Below are positions 35,398-48,743 of a DNA stretch of 64,000 bases, piece by piece (the first letter of the stretch is position 1; each line of letters begins with the position of its first letter). A program made the position numbers and the translations under genes. The stretch comes from Sipunculus nudus (lineage: Eukaryota > Annelida > Sipuncula > Golfingiida > Sipunculidae), in the NCBI GenBank assembly GCA_026874595.1, contig CM049306.1, positions 15,831,019 to 15,895,018 of the forward strand. Direction: 5' to 3'. Under the pieces are notes generated by a model that saw only the letters and a program-made list of their open reading frames with translations, made no database searches and was not told the DNA's origin.

Positions 35398-36170
35398 CTG
35401 TTTGCCATAGAATCTTCTAAAAAATAATATCTAGGGAGTCGATCTTAGGCAAATTTTCTTGAAAACCTGAAATAAGTTGATGATGACCTATATTCTGCTA
35501 GCAAATGGCCCAAATCATGATTTTTAACAACCAGACAATCTGAAAGGTCACAAATTGTAACCCTTAGGCCTAGAATCTTATAACACAATATCCAAGGAGG
35601 TTCTGACCAAATCTCCTGTGAAACCTGAAAGTAGGTCATGGTAACCTATATTCTGCAAGCAACAGGTCAAAAATATGATACTTAGCACCTAGACAGTCAG
35701 GCATGGCACCAAACTTTAGTGCTGGACCTAGAACTTTCTAATATGACATCCAGGGAGGTCCTTGGCAAGACTCCTTGAATCCTGAAATTAGGTCAATGTG
35801 AACTATATTCTCAAAGCTTTGAGCAGAAAACCTAATTTTGAGCACCCAGAAAGTCAGACGGGCCACAGATCTTAACTGTTGGCTCTAAAAATGTCTTTCT
35901 TAATATAAAGGGAGATCATTGACATCAGAAATTAGGTCATTTTGCACTATATTCTGTGTGAAACAACATGATTTGAGTACCCTATAAGTCAGATGGACAC
36001 AAGTGGACTTAGAAATTTCTAAAGTAGCATCTGGGGTGTTCCCAGTCAAATCTTCTTCTTGTTACCTATTTTCTAAGGACTATGGGCAAAACATCATGAT
36101 TTGAGCACTCTGGAAGTCATTCTAACCATCTTTAAGGTTCCTTAACAAATATATTTTACCAGACCATAAC
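35398..36170 (+). repeat. Old A-alpha core array, continued
   Basis: Same diverged ~150-bp units as 17344-18007 (AGTCAGACGGGCCACA, GGTCCTTGGCAAGACTCC, GAAATTAGGTCA). The two blocks are the arms of one element split by E and G1. Confidence 0.65.
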
Positions 36171-36184
36171 ATCAATAATTATTA

Positions 36185-37180
36185 CATACATCACCTGTAT
36201 AAGTCAAGGCCCAGTTCCTGATCCAGACAGGATTAAGGCTGGACCTGATCTTGATCAGGATCTGGTCTGGACAAATTCTCGATATGTCTAGACCAGATCC
36301 TGCTTGGGATCAGTCCGTCCTATATCCCAATCTTTAATTAATCAGAAAGCAAATGACTCCTTGTTATTATTCAGGTGAAGGTTTAATTGATATTTCTACC
36401 CATACCCCTGATCCAGCTCATAACTGTATCTACTGGCTAACTACATGTCAACAAGGCTCATTTTAATTATCAAACCGATGTAATTTTTTTTTTATTTATA
36501 AAATGTTTTGTTTGTTTTAGATACAAAAATTAATTATTTTGATTCATACATACATGATGCATGTGGGTAATAGAAGCCAGAAAAATATTTCGTTCATCAA
36601 GTTGAACATATTATAGACATTTTACAAAGGTTAAGTTGTGCCACAAAAATCAGTTATATTGTTTTATTCCATTAATTAATTCATGTCGGGTATCAGTCCT
36701 GCTACTAAGAATATAATTGTTTAACTAACTCTCTGTATTTGAAGTTTGGCATGGCATAAATAAAATTTTGTCATGACAAAATTTACTTAAGTTTATGAGT
36801 AGGCGGGACTAAGTGAATTTTTCATAATTTAATTAGAAGTATGTCCTGAAGGCAATATTTAGTGTTAACTGAGTCTGAATCACGATCTGGGCTGGACCAG
36901 ATCCTGATCAGGGTTTGATCTGGTCAGAATCACAATTAAGATTTGGTCTGGACGAATTGGAAATTGTTCCAGGCCAATTAGTGATTGGTCCAGACCAAAT
37001 CCTGATTGGGATTCAGTCCGACCTAAACTCTGATCAGGATTCAGTCTGGCCTAAACTCTGATCAGGATCTGGTCCAGCCCTTGTCCAGCCGAAAACAAAA
37101 TTGGGTTTAGGCCAGACTGAATCCCGATCAGGATATGGTCTGGACCAATCCCCAGTTGGTCCAAATTGGGATCTGGGCCT
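36185..37180. repeat. Imperfect direct and inverted minisatellite (GATCAGGATCTGGTCCAG type)
   Basis: Two dense clusters (36195-36330 and 36885-37170) of ~30-bp units built from CTGATCAGGATCTGGTCYRG in both orientations. Between them lies AT-rich sequence with nothing recognised. Confidence 0.7.
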
Positions 37181-37194
37181 TGACATATACATGT

Positions 37195-37232
37195 CAAATC
37201 AGATTAGCATCATGACCCATGGGTTACTTGTT
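37195..37232 (+). repeat. Family A 3' end (probably of outer copy A2)
   Basis: AATCAGATTAGCATCATGAC, CCATGGGTTACTTGTT, a diverged A terminus. It is the only free A 3' end after the old core array. Confidence 0.65.
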
Positions 37233-38504
37233 CAGATATCTTATGCTCATGCAGACAGACCAAATGAGAAACAGACAGCATTAATTATTATATAACATCT
37301 TTCCAAATTGATTGACAGGTGGAAAAGAGTTTCTTAATATTCCTTATATCACATAGAAGTGACAACATCAGGTTACCACTTGCAATTATGGACCAAACAG
37401 ATAAAAAGGAGGCAAATGATGTGTGACATCTATATAGTTTCTGGAGTTATCTGAAATGATGACAAAAATAATAAGGAATAGTCTGTATGTGGAGTGTAGA
37501 TCATGAATTTGTGTGTCATGACAGAATCATGTCTGTTACCATGTACTTTAGGATGTCATCCTCTTCAAAGGATTCCTGCTGTACACCCAGTTGCACCTCA
37601 ACTCCAGAATCTCATTAGCACATGTTCATTATACACCCATTCCTTAAACATCCATTCCTTTTCATTAGAAACCTTCCTGAGTCATCAAGTGTAGGATTAT
37701 TTGTTATTTACTTTTTTACAAAAGATGGTCTAGTGTTACCCTTATTAAGTGTGTCTTTTATGAATGCATTAGTAGTTACACAGACTAGCACATGACCACC
37801 AGCATTGAAGGCTTAATAACGATTTACCCATAGCTGTATAAACCCAAGTATGTTACAGTAAAAATGAGAATGTTTTCAACAGCTTGTCTAAATATTTAAT
37901 TGCATAGATGGATCAATAAAATCATGATATAACAGAACATTTCATGGAGGTCCACTGTAGGCATGAAACTTCATAATCAATTTATGGAAAAAGATCAGTG
38001 TGTAAGATTTATTTATAAACATTTGTATTTAAACATGCAACGTGTTGCACTGGATCACCTCTCCCTGATAATGTAAAGAAAAACGCCATAGCAGGCATTC
38101 ATCAGCATGCCTGACTGATCTTATTCCAGCATTAGCTTAACTATCTGCCAGTTGTCAAGGGTGGTTAAACAAAAGAGAGGCCCTCTAATTACAGCCGGTG
38201 TGAGTGACAGCTAGTCAATATAAACCAAAACTCAATTTAAGTAGTCACTTAATTACCCTTTCTTCTGGAACATGAAGAGCACAGTGCTGAACTGTATTGC
38301 TCTGACTATTGATGAGGTCACTGATATCAATAAAGCTTGGGTATTACTGGTTACCCACATCAAAAAAGAGCCCATATAGACACTGGCTGACTATGTCCTG
38401 GGTGTAACAAAAAAGGCACTCTTGGTAAATCTCCCCCCCCCCCTTACCCCTTTGCATGCCAATAGCTATTCAGACAAGTACAAATCAAACTTTTTGTTAT
38501 TCCC
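37233..38504. other. Unrecognised AT-rich sequence
   Basis: No coding pattern, repeat or terminus recognised; a C-run at 38432-38442. Confidence 0.5.
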
Positions 38505-39710
38505 CTGTTCTAAGTAGGGAGGACTATTAAAATGGTCCACATCTGTTCATCTGTCTGTCAGTCTATCCATCTGGCTGTATTCTCATGCCATATATCTCTA
38601 AACCCCCTACTGCTTTCTTTACCAAATTTTACAGACATACTCAGCACATGACTTACATGTGATTATAACCTGCAGGTAGCACCACCTCTATTTAATGATT
38701 TTTCTGGGGGCAAAAAAGGATCATTTTTACTTTCCTTTAGATAAGTCAATAAATAAGAAAACTTTATAGTTATATGCAAGGATTTGCTGAAGCAAGGGGA
38801 ATCAAATGAATACTGTATTGAATAGAATTAATTTCAGGGTGATGTTTCCACAGGACTTGGTATTTTGCTGATAGAAAAATGTTGTGATTCCACATTTCCA
38901 TATGTGGTGGAAATTCATTTACATTTTATCTCATGAACCACCAGACAAATCATTACCTAATTTTTTAGATATATTGATCTCATTACTGCATTTGATTAAA
39001 ACCTTGAGGTGGTGCCACCACTGTTTAATGTCTTTCTGCCATCCAAAATGGTCTTTTTTTTCACTTTCCTTCACATAAATCAGTACTGGTATATAAGAAC
39101 ACTTCAGCTTTCACATCATTTTTTCTTTGAGGTACAGGAATTTAGCGAATACTAATTTGAATAGAATTATTTTCATACTGATGTTTCCACAGACTTGAAA
39201 TTTTGCGGATCAAGAAATTTTCTGATTTCACATGTTTTCATATATGGGGCAAATTCTTTAACCTTTCATTTCATGAAACACTTGTCCAATCGTTACCAAA
39301 TGTGTGGGGGATATGTTTAATTATTTTACTGCCATGTGATGTTTGCCTGCAGATGGCACTACCTCTGGTAGCTTACTCTCTGTGAGGTAAAATGGTATTT
39401 TATGCTTTTTCCTCAATTAGTCAGTAAATTTTAAATGTTAGTTTTCCTATCATGGCCACTGTATCATAGACCAAGGAAAATTAAGTGTGTTTGACTTGAA
39501 AGGTTTATTTTCAAAGTGGCTTCTTCATTCAAATCAAAATGTTACCAGTCACAAATTTTATGATTTCAGGTGTTTGCATATATTTTGTTAAATCTGGTGC
39601 AAATATCCTAGCAACAGCAGTAGCTGTTTGCATAAAATGTTGCAGGCATATTTCTTGGCCACAACCATGACAAAACAGGGAACTAAATTTATTAAATAGC
39701 TAATCATGCA
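38505..39710 (+). repeat. Degenerate C-like core array
   Basis: Contains a GTCTGTCAGTCTATCCATCTG head-like stretch and three decayed palindromes near 38676, 39009 and 39350, about 335-340 bp apart as in family C, in C-like contexts (AGATAAGTCAATAAAT, GGGGAATCAAATG). Much older than C. No ends identified. Confidence 0.55.
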
Positions 39711-41568
39711 TTTTTAGCTCAGCTGACCCTAAGTCATCTGAGCTATAGCGTCCGTCCATCTGTCCGTCCGTCCGTAAATGTGGCACGTTTTGAAACCGTA
39801 AGACCTAGGAATCCAAAATTCAGCATAATGTTAGATGTCCCCAAGATCTCCTACCAAGCCGAAAACTGGGTCTTTGCGACTTCATTCCTTTGAGAAATTA
39901 AGGAAAACCTCAATTTTTTATTAAAAACCTATTTTCACACTTCAGAATATCAAAACCACTTATCTGTTTTTCCTCATATTTACCATAAATATTCCTCTAT
40001 ATAGTTCCTGTGTACATGCCAGAAATTAAGTCTGTTAAGTATAAATTCTTTAAGTTATGGGCCCGAACATAATGGACTTTGTAAAAAATCAGGAAAAATA
40101 TTTACTTAACATGAAAAATTTTGAAACTAGAGTCTATTTTCCCAAGAATATAACTATGTTTTATTAAGATTCAATTGTTTACCCAAAATTAGATCTGAAT
40201 TTAGTAAATTTTTTAAGTTATTAGCATAAAAATAAAATCAGTACCTTAAATTTTGCCCAACTTTGACCAAGGCACGTTTTTTTCCTGTTAGTACCATTGA
40301 TTTAATTTTCACAGCATGTAAACATAAATATTTAATTTGTTAAAATCTGAAATTTGAAAATAAATGCTTGAAAATTAAGCTAGTTATTGATTTTTTTCTT
40401 GAGGCTCTATTGTAGTCATTTGCTTTGATTACAGATGCAGGGTCCCACTCCAGGTCACTGGAAGTCAGCTATGCCAGGATTTCTGATTTGTTACAGTCAC
40501 TGGGGGAGATCCCCTGCTGTGACAGGTGTACAGTTATTCTCATATCACCCCACCCCCCCCCCCCCCCCACAAACCCAACCCACCAAGTGTTATGCAGTAA
40601 TTGTTATTGTTTTCACTGTATCTCCTTAATTGTAATGCTGTTTCCACTCTGATATGCAAAAAACTTTCCTTGAAAAAGTAATTCAAGGTGTAATCCAGAA
40701 AATGCAATGTTGTGTAATGTAGCATTTTTAAAGAAATCAGTTTTCTTTTAAATGATTTTAACAAATATAATTGAACCCATCAGTATGTTTAAATTTATAA
40801 AATATGAAGCACATTATGGATAATGTGAAACACAATTAAAATTGTGAAATCTAAATCAAGTATTATTTTTAGATATTTATTGTTTTGCAGATTTAAAAGA
40901 TATATGTTTGTGGTAAAAATAAATAAACATTTGTATGCATGATGTGGTGTTATCTGACAAGATTGTGATATATAATGATGCAGTTTTTGCAGATTATGAA
41001 TCAACTTTTATATTCTGATATATATGTTATATTAGAAATGTATAGAAATATAAACTTAAATTTAAAAAAATTGATGTGATAAAAAAATGAGGATTTAATA
41101 CAAACATTTGTTCATTATCTTCCTGCCTCAGCAGAATTTGAGATCAGGCTTTGTTTGCCCTGTTTTATGTTGTTAATTGGTTATATTTCAACTGTATACA
41201 TTTCATTAAAAAATACATATATATTTAATAATATATTTTATACAAAAAATAGATTCAATTGAACAAATGTGTAAACTACTGAAATGTCAACAGTTAATCA
41301 AAAAGCCAACTAATGATCATGTTAATAGTACAGATCATTTGTTCACAAACTGCTCACATGCTTCAGTTTCAACATTAGGAAACACATGGTCAGGTCACAA
41401 AATATTATTTGCAACAATTTCTTGTTTATCAATACAAACCAATCATATAAACCAACCATGGCCTTTAGTACCTCTTCCTCTTACACTTTATCTCCATTTG
41501 ATATTATTTTAGATTTTTACCTTCAAGGTCAACTTCAGCTGAGCACAGTGACCCATGGGTCCCTTGTT
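39711..41568 (+). mobile_element. HINE family A-beta, copy A-beta2 (complete)
   Basis: Starts TTTTTAGCTCAGCTGACCCT, hairpin partner AGTCATCTGAGCT, GTCCGTCC stretch (39749-39775). The body is shared with A-beta1, 3 and 4 (TTAGATGTCCCCAAGATCTC, CCTTAAATTTTGCCCAACTT, TGCAGGGTCCCACTCCAGGT). It ends TTCAGCTGAGCACAGTGACC, CATGGGTCCCTTGTT. At 1858 bp it is the best reference copy for the subfamily. A poly-C tract sits at 40552-40569. No gene. Confidence 0.82.
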
Positions 41569-43290
41569 TTTTTGTTAAAACCAGTTTGTATTTTGCAAAT
41601 ATTTTGAATTTAACAGGTGTTCTTGCCAAGGTTTGGAGATATTTGGGTATCCATGACACCACACACCCCTAGTTTAACAGATGTATTTTTGCCAAAGGAG
41701 TATTTGTGCCTCTGGGCCTCTGTTCACAATGGCAAAGTCTTCTACTCTAAATTTTATGGAGTTAAATAACCTTACATGTTTTGATATATTTTTTGTTATA
41801 TTATTCAAAGATATGATTAATTCGAATTATCTTTGGCAATATTATAAATATTTTAAAGTGTTCCATCACAGAAAAAAACACCAACTTTGTTAAAAAGGAT
41901 CAAAACAAAAGAAGTATGTGTGAAAAGTTTTTTTTATGTATTTAATTCATTTACTTTGAGTTTTTTTTTCTTCTATTATGTGTTTCAAATTTGACTTGAA
42001 TGTACAGTTCTGAAAAAATCATTTTGTCATTTGTTTAAGCATGTGTCTTTGGTAACCTAAAATGTACACATCCTAAGGTCATTTTTTCAACATGTACAAA
42101 ATTCAGTAAGAAAATATTTAGGAATATTTAATTGTATTAAATATTTAAATAATTGAAACAATTTAACTAACAACGTTTTCAGCTTTATTTATTATAGAAT
42201 AACATATTCTTGATATGTTTGTACTTTTGCTGTACAAATAGCAAAGTAACATTGATATTGTATATGTGAATGACAGTCTGTGATATAAACTTGCCTCATC
42301 AGGAGTAGAATATCAATTTACAGATAATTTTATTTTTAGGATAATGAGATTTCCTATTTTTCCCAAGAAAGATTATACTTCAGATCCTATTTGTCTCAGG
42401 AACAAACATTAAGAATCATAATATAGGCCCCATTGGTTCAAGTTCAAGACCTGCACAACTACTATTCTACCCTCAACATATATTTTGTAAATACCTATAA
42501 TTATACAAGGAGAGTGGGGTGGGGGGGGGGGAGAGGGGAAGATTTAGTCTGAGGACATTTTGACCTAGGGAGATTTTGTCATCCCTGATATCCATCTGCA
42601 CTGAGAACTTGAATTAATTCATGCTCTAACTGTTGTATCTGCTTGACATGTCACTGTTACATGGATGCAAGCATTGACAATATTATAGGATCTGTTTTTG
42701 TAAGCTGATTAGAACCTATTAATTATTCAACATAATCATTCCGCATCAAACAAAATAAAGCTCATTAGTTGCCTTGAAATTGTGTAAAAGAACCCTTCTG
42801 TTGACTTGAGGTACACCAGAGCTGCCACCAAACATAAATTATGTGGCACAGCTTGACAGTCAGGTTCATTGAATCATTTATCAATCTATGCTGACAGCTG
42901 ACTGTGTTAAGTTCTAGTAAACTGGCATGCTGTGCTGGACTGAACATATTTAAAAAATATACACCTGACAGCATTATCCTCACCATTACAACAGATATCA
43001 GGCAGATGTTTAAGAAGTCAAAATTTAGAAAAGCTCTGATTCAGTATGATTTACCTGATCTGATTTTTGGAGATAATTATTCTTTACTGATTTTTGTCTG
43101 GCCCTCATACCATAGAGTTGGACACATGAGTATGCCAGCTTAACCATATTTTATAACAACAGGACAAGCAGGCTTCAATGTAGCATATCAATATCTCCTG
43201 TCAGAGCAAAATTGAGGTTACTGCAACTTTATTTATTAAACCAAAATGAAAAAAAAAAATCAGAATTTTCCTGATTTAACCACCAGTTAA
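41569..43290. other. Unrecognised AT-rich sequence
   Basis: No gene or repeat recognised apart from a G-rich run at about 42514-42540. Confidence 0.5.
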
Positions 43291-46200
43291 TTTTTAGCTC
43301 AGCTGACTATAAGTCATCTGAGCTATAGTCATGGTCCATTGTCCGTCGTCCGTCCGTCTGTCTGTCCGTCTGTCCGTCCGTCCGTGCGTCCGTCTGTCTG
43401 TCTGTCCGTCTGGATGTCCATCCGTAAGACTGGCACGTTTCGACACCGTTGGACCTACGAATCTGAATTTTGGCATACAGTTAGATGTCCCCATAATCTC
43501 CTACCATGCCAAAAATTGGGTCAATAGGACTTCGTTCCTTTGAGATATTAAGGAAAAACCTCAATTTTTTATTAGAAATCTATTTTCACACTTCAGGACT
43601 GCCTAATATCAAAACCACTCATCTGGTTTTCTTCATATTTACCATAAATATTCCTCTATATGGTTCCTATGTACATGCCAGATATTAAGTCAGTATTATA
43701 TAATTTAAAAAAGTTATAGCCCCAAACATAATGGACTTTGTAAAAAAATCAGGAAGATATTTGGTCACTTAAGACCAAAAGTGTTAAAGGTAGGGACTTT
43801 TTTCCAGTAATACAACTTTAATTAATCAAAATTTAATTGTATACCAAAAATTAGATCAAAATTTGTTAAATTTTTTTAAATATTGGCAAAAATATAAAAT
43901 TGGTACCTTAAATTTTGCCCAACTTTGGCCATAGCACATTTTTTTCCTGTAAGTACTGTGGATTTAATTTTCACAACATGTATACATAAGGATTTAATCT
44001 GTTAAAATCTGAAAATTGAAAGTAAAAGCTGCAAAATTAGGCTAGTTATTGAATTTTTTTGGAGGCTCTTGTTGTATTCCCTTACATTGTCAAGCAGTCC
44101 ACTTTGATGACTGTAGGTCATTCAGTGCACATCTCTATGCTCCCCAGGCTGATTACATATTTTTAGATGTCCCAAAATTCTCCTACCATACCAAATATTG
44201 GGTCATTAGGACTTTGTTCCTTCGAGATATTAAGGAAAAAAAAACTCTGTTTTCCATAAAAAAAGCCATTGTTACACTTCAAGGCTGCCTAATATCAAAA
44301 CCACTGATCTGTTTTTGATTGTACTTAGTATTCACATTCTTTTATACATTTTCTATGAACATACCAAAAATTAGGTCAGTATTGGGTATTATTTTGAAGT
44401 TATGGGCCAAAACATAATGCAATTTTTTTAAAAATCAGGAAATATATTTACTCACCTAACATGAGAATTGCTGAACCTAGAGACTTTTTTTCAGGAATAT
44501 AACTTTATTTAATCAAGATTCAATTGTTCACCCAAAATTAGATCTGAATTTTGCAAATTTTTCAAGTTATTAGCATAAATAAAAAATCAATACCTTAAAT
44601 TTTGTCCAACTTTGGCACTGATGATTTAATTTTCCCAGCATATACGCATAAGGATTTAATCTTTTAAAATCTGAACTTTCAAAAGAAATTGATTGGAATG
44701 AATAGCTTTTATTCATGTTTTCATACACCATGTCAAGTGTTGTTTACATCTAGCCCACCTAGTAGTACAGCCTTCACTTGCATTATGTAACCCACCCCAG
44801 GCAGCTTACCTTGGCCCAGCTTGGCCACTACTAGCAGGCTTCCCCTCTACCCTGCACTCATCCCTCCCCCCCCCCCCCAGCTGGTGCATAAACTAGATGA
44901 ATGTTATAATTTTTCTGTATTTTATTTTATTCTTGGACATGCTACATTTTAGAGTTTGTATTGAACCACCAGGGTTACAATGATTAAAGTGTACATTTAA
45001 TTGTGTCCACAAAGTGGTGTATTGCTGTGAAAGTGTGGATGTTCATGAGATAAGTAATTCCTTACTTCAGAAGAGTAAAAAGTTCACCAGGTGTGAAATT
45101 GACTATTAATTCCAGTAATTAATTAAAACTGGGATAGTAATTAGCACAATGATATTGTTTGTCCCTCATTCAACCAACAGTGTGTATACTTTATTTGAAA
45201 AGATGTTTTATTTTATCAAATTTACTTTTATTTTATTTTGGTGAATAAAATTAAGCATGTCCTGAAAACTCCAATGTGCAAATTTTTTTAATAGTGATTC
45301 AAGTAATATTCTTGTAGATGCCATGTTGTGGCATTATTTTCTTTAAAAATCAGTTTAAACATTTATGAATTAAAAATAATAAAATATATGTGTATGCATA
45401 ATATGACCCAATGTTTTTTACTCTGTATATATAATGATTGCAACTTTTGCAACAATTCTAATATTTTAACTTATATTTTCAGGTTTTTTAATTAAAAATT
45501 TATAAACCTGTAAATAAAAAAAATGATTCAGATAAAAACTTCTTAATGGAAAAAGTGGATCTGCTTAAAAAAATAGGATTATATATAAACTTAAATGCAT
45601 TATTCTCTTGAAAGTGAAATAAAGATATTAGTCCATTCTGTCCACTTGCCTGTCCATCTGTAAATTTTCGTATGCAACACAGTATCTCAAAACTTTTACT
45701 GTTTTTCTTCATGACAGTCTTGTCAGAGTATTAGTTTGCAATCATATATTTAGAACTTTACTATAACCAAGTAGGAGGGCCCCTTTCCTCTTAGCTTTTC
45801 ATATTCTTATATAAATGAAAAACATTACAATAGAATATTTCTACATCCACCTTCGTGCTGCCCTCACTTTTCCCTTCTCCGAACCCCATCCCAAAGTCAG
45901 CTTCAGTAAGCAAGAACAAGATGAATCAGATATATTCATACTTTAATATTTTGTATAACTATTCGTCCATAGGTACCTATGTACATGCCAGAAATTATGT
46001 CAATATTGTGTAATATGTAGACATAGTGGGCATCACAATAATGTTCCTTGTCAAGACTAAAGAGATATTGTGTCATACAGTCACATATTCATAAATCACT
46101 TCATCAGCATAGTTAATCATAACATCATATCTGTCAAATTGAACGCTTGCAGACTACCATACATTTTAGATCCTTCAACAAATAGCCTTATCATCATTCT

Positions 46201-46487
46201 ACTACTGCTTATTACTGCTGTCATTGCATTCATATTTGCTCAAATATATCACAATTTTCAACCCCTTCTAAATAAATAAAAAATGAACCACTTTATTTGA
46301 CTCTATTAATCCATCAGTCAGGTAATTTCATTTATCATTTACTCACATATTACATTACATTCCTTTATAATAGCCAAACATGCACATGATATTCATAAGC
46401 TTTATCGACTCGATATAGTATCACAGTGGAGAAACATTTATAGTCCAATCACGATCAGCTGAGCGCCGTGACCCATGGGTCCCTTGT
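43291..46487 (+). mobile_element. HINE family A-beta, copy A-beta3 (complete, two body repeats)
   Basis: Head TTTTTAGCTCAGCTGACTAT, AGTCATCTGAGCT, the longest GTCCG/GTCTG stretch in the window (43338-43412). The A-beta body occurs twice: TTAGATGTCCC near 43481 and again near 44163, about 683 bp apart. Ends GATCAGCTGAGCGCCGTGAC, CCATGGGTCCCTTGT. Poly-C at 44867-44878. No gene. Confidence 0.8.
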
Positions 46488-48743
46488 ATTGTTAAACCGT
46501 TGCATAAAATTATTTGTAAAACACTGTTTAACACCAGTGATATGATGTCCTAATTTATTGTTTGAATACTTTCAGTGGTAATTGGCTGTATTGTAACCAA
46601 GCTGATATGCAATATGCCCGAAGGCATACTGAAGCTTGAAAATATGATGCCAGCACCATTGACAAAGCCATGGAGGTCTGTCTGACAGGTATCTGGAGTG
46701 ATTGCTGGAGTACAACTGGATGAATATTGCTCAAATGTATATCCTTCAGTGCCATAAACTGGAGTTATGTATCTGACCACACATGGAGCAAGTGATCCAT
46801 GGGGAAAATCAAAGTTCTCTTAAGAAACTAATTTACTGTGACCCAATTTTAGGTTTTGACTTTAAATTTCTCTGAAAAAACCAATCTTAAATGTGACAAC
46901 TTGTTCTCCATATATTTATTGTTGATGTAATACTTATGTAAACACTCAGGCTGGTCACATTCTCATTATAATGCCAGTAGTTATAAAATCTACATTCTGT
47001 GATTGTCAAAATGACTGAAGTCACATTTTTGGCTTAATTCAGAAAGCATATCGTGCACACTCGTGATTGTGACATTACAACAACTGTAACAATAATATGT
47101 AAACCTGCTTCTGGACTGTAATTTATTGCAATTTGTAATTTATTAGTAATTTGTATCCTGGAGATTACTTAATGAATTAGGACAAGAAATGTGACCTAAA
47201 ATGTGTAACATAGATATGTTATTCTTAACTTAATTAAGCATGAGTTGCTTTTTTATTAGAATTTCCTTGAACTGAGGCTATCTATAGAAGATTTGCAACC
47301 TATGCAGAACACCTCTACATTTTTTGTGTTGCAAATTAATGAAAAGATTAATACAATATCAGTCAAACAGGTTGTTATTATACAAAAGCCATATTTCTAG
47401 ATCTTGATATATTTAGGTGGTCATATTTTTTATTGTTTAGGTTGCTATAAATCACCATGAAATGGAAACACATTTCTAGGAAGATGCACCTGGAACATGT
47501 ACAGCATCAAGCAGTGGTACTACGTCCAGGTTGGTCAATCATTAGTTTGACCGAGCTGAAATACTATGATTTCACTGACTTAAGGAGAGCCATGCATGCA
47601 TGTTTTCACACTGGAAAGTGCTGTGAGCGGTTGTCTGTCATCCAGAAATGCTCAAAGAGCTATCAACCAATTTTCATGAAACTGGTTCAGATAATGGGTC
47701 TTGTTTACAGGAAGAACCCATTAATTATGGTTCTTAACAAGAGTTTAAGCCAGGATAATTCTTTCCCAACAGATGACCTCTCCTGGTTCTATATTATTGC
47801 TTCTCAAAACCATGGTTGGCCCTTGAAATCAAGGGTTTCCTCAAGTAACTTGATCCAGTGGTACAGTTCTGTTTAACAGTACGAGTCAGTAACTCCAAGT
47901 ACAAACATTATATTTAGGATAACTTTTGTTTGGTCTTTTATTTTTCATGGACCTTGGTGACTTTACATGCGCCTCTTTTACTGTGTAAGTTGGATTTTGG
48001 AATATTTATATCATTTGTTTGTTGGTTTGTTTATTTTTTTCTGTCCATGATATCTCAGAAAGTTATTATGTATTTCTGTATAGTATTGTAGAAAGGAATA
48101 TTTTATCAAGTTTTAGATCTGATCTGGATGAAATCCTGCCATGGTGGAGGTATGTGGTGATTAAAGTCTGGTGTTTCCTGTATTATCCCGCTTGGCAGCC
48201 ACATCGATGCAGATCACCCACCCTCAGCCCAGGGCTATTATGGCCTGTAAATTATGCCTGGCTTCTTGCAGTGTCCTGTAAAGTCCAGACACCACATAGA
48301 TTGGGCTATAAAACATTGCTAACTTCCATAACATCCAATGTTGTTGCCCACGCTTCATTTTGGCATTGATTCCCCTAATCTGCAATACTTCACTGTCGTA
48401 CTGAAAATCTATCGGAAGCACCTTCTTCCTCTTTCTTGATCATAAAACCCACAATGAGGCACACGGCCTTGTTAGTCAAATCTTGGGGATATGTCTGTTG
48501 TCTCTGGAATTCAAGTACCACCTGCTAGGCCACAGCAAATGAAGGCATGCCATACTCAACTTCTGTTACTGGACATGCCCACATTTCTTCTGTCTCTAAT
48601 TTTAATATATTTTGTTTTTCTGATTTTATATTTTATTAATTGTTCTCTGATGACTCTCATGTTCTTTGCATGCACAGTGTGTTTATTAAACTCTTACTTT
48701 TGAAGATAAATAACACAGTTTTATTCTGATTTACAAAGTTTTG
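46488..48743. other. Unrecognised sequence, longest non-repeat stretch
   Basis: No known transposon ends. Open frames at 46550-46822 (minus), 47457-47876 (plus) and 48224-48421 (minus) are not recognisable. This is the likeliest place in the window for a piece of host sequence, but nothing proves a gene. Confidence 0.45.

Noticed and set aside
30605..35415. GAATC as a firm 5-bp target duplication of G1
   Set aside because: The right copy lies 12 bp beyond the LTR end, so the match may be chance.
36185..37180. 64-codon open frame with GLDQSPVGPNWDLG at 37101-37295
   Set aside because: It reads through the GATCAGG minisatellite; composition is imposed by the repeat.
47457..47876. 139-codon open frame on plus
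   Set aside because: No recognisable domain and no splice, promoter or polyA context; contains repeat-like wording (TTTTCATGAAACTGGTTCAG) seen in core repeats. Kept only as part of an unrecognised stretch.
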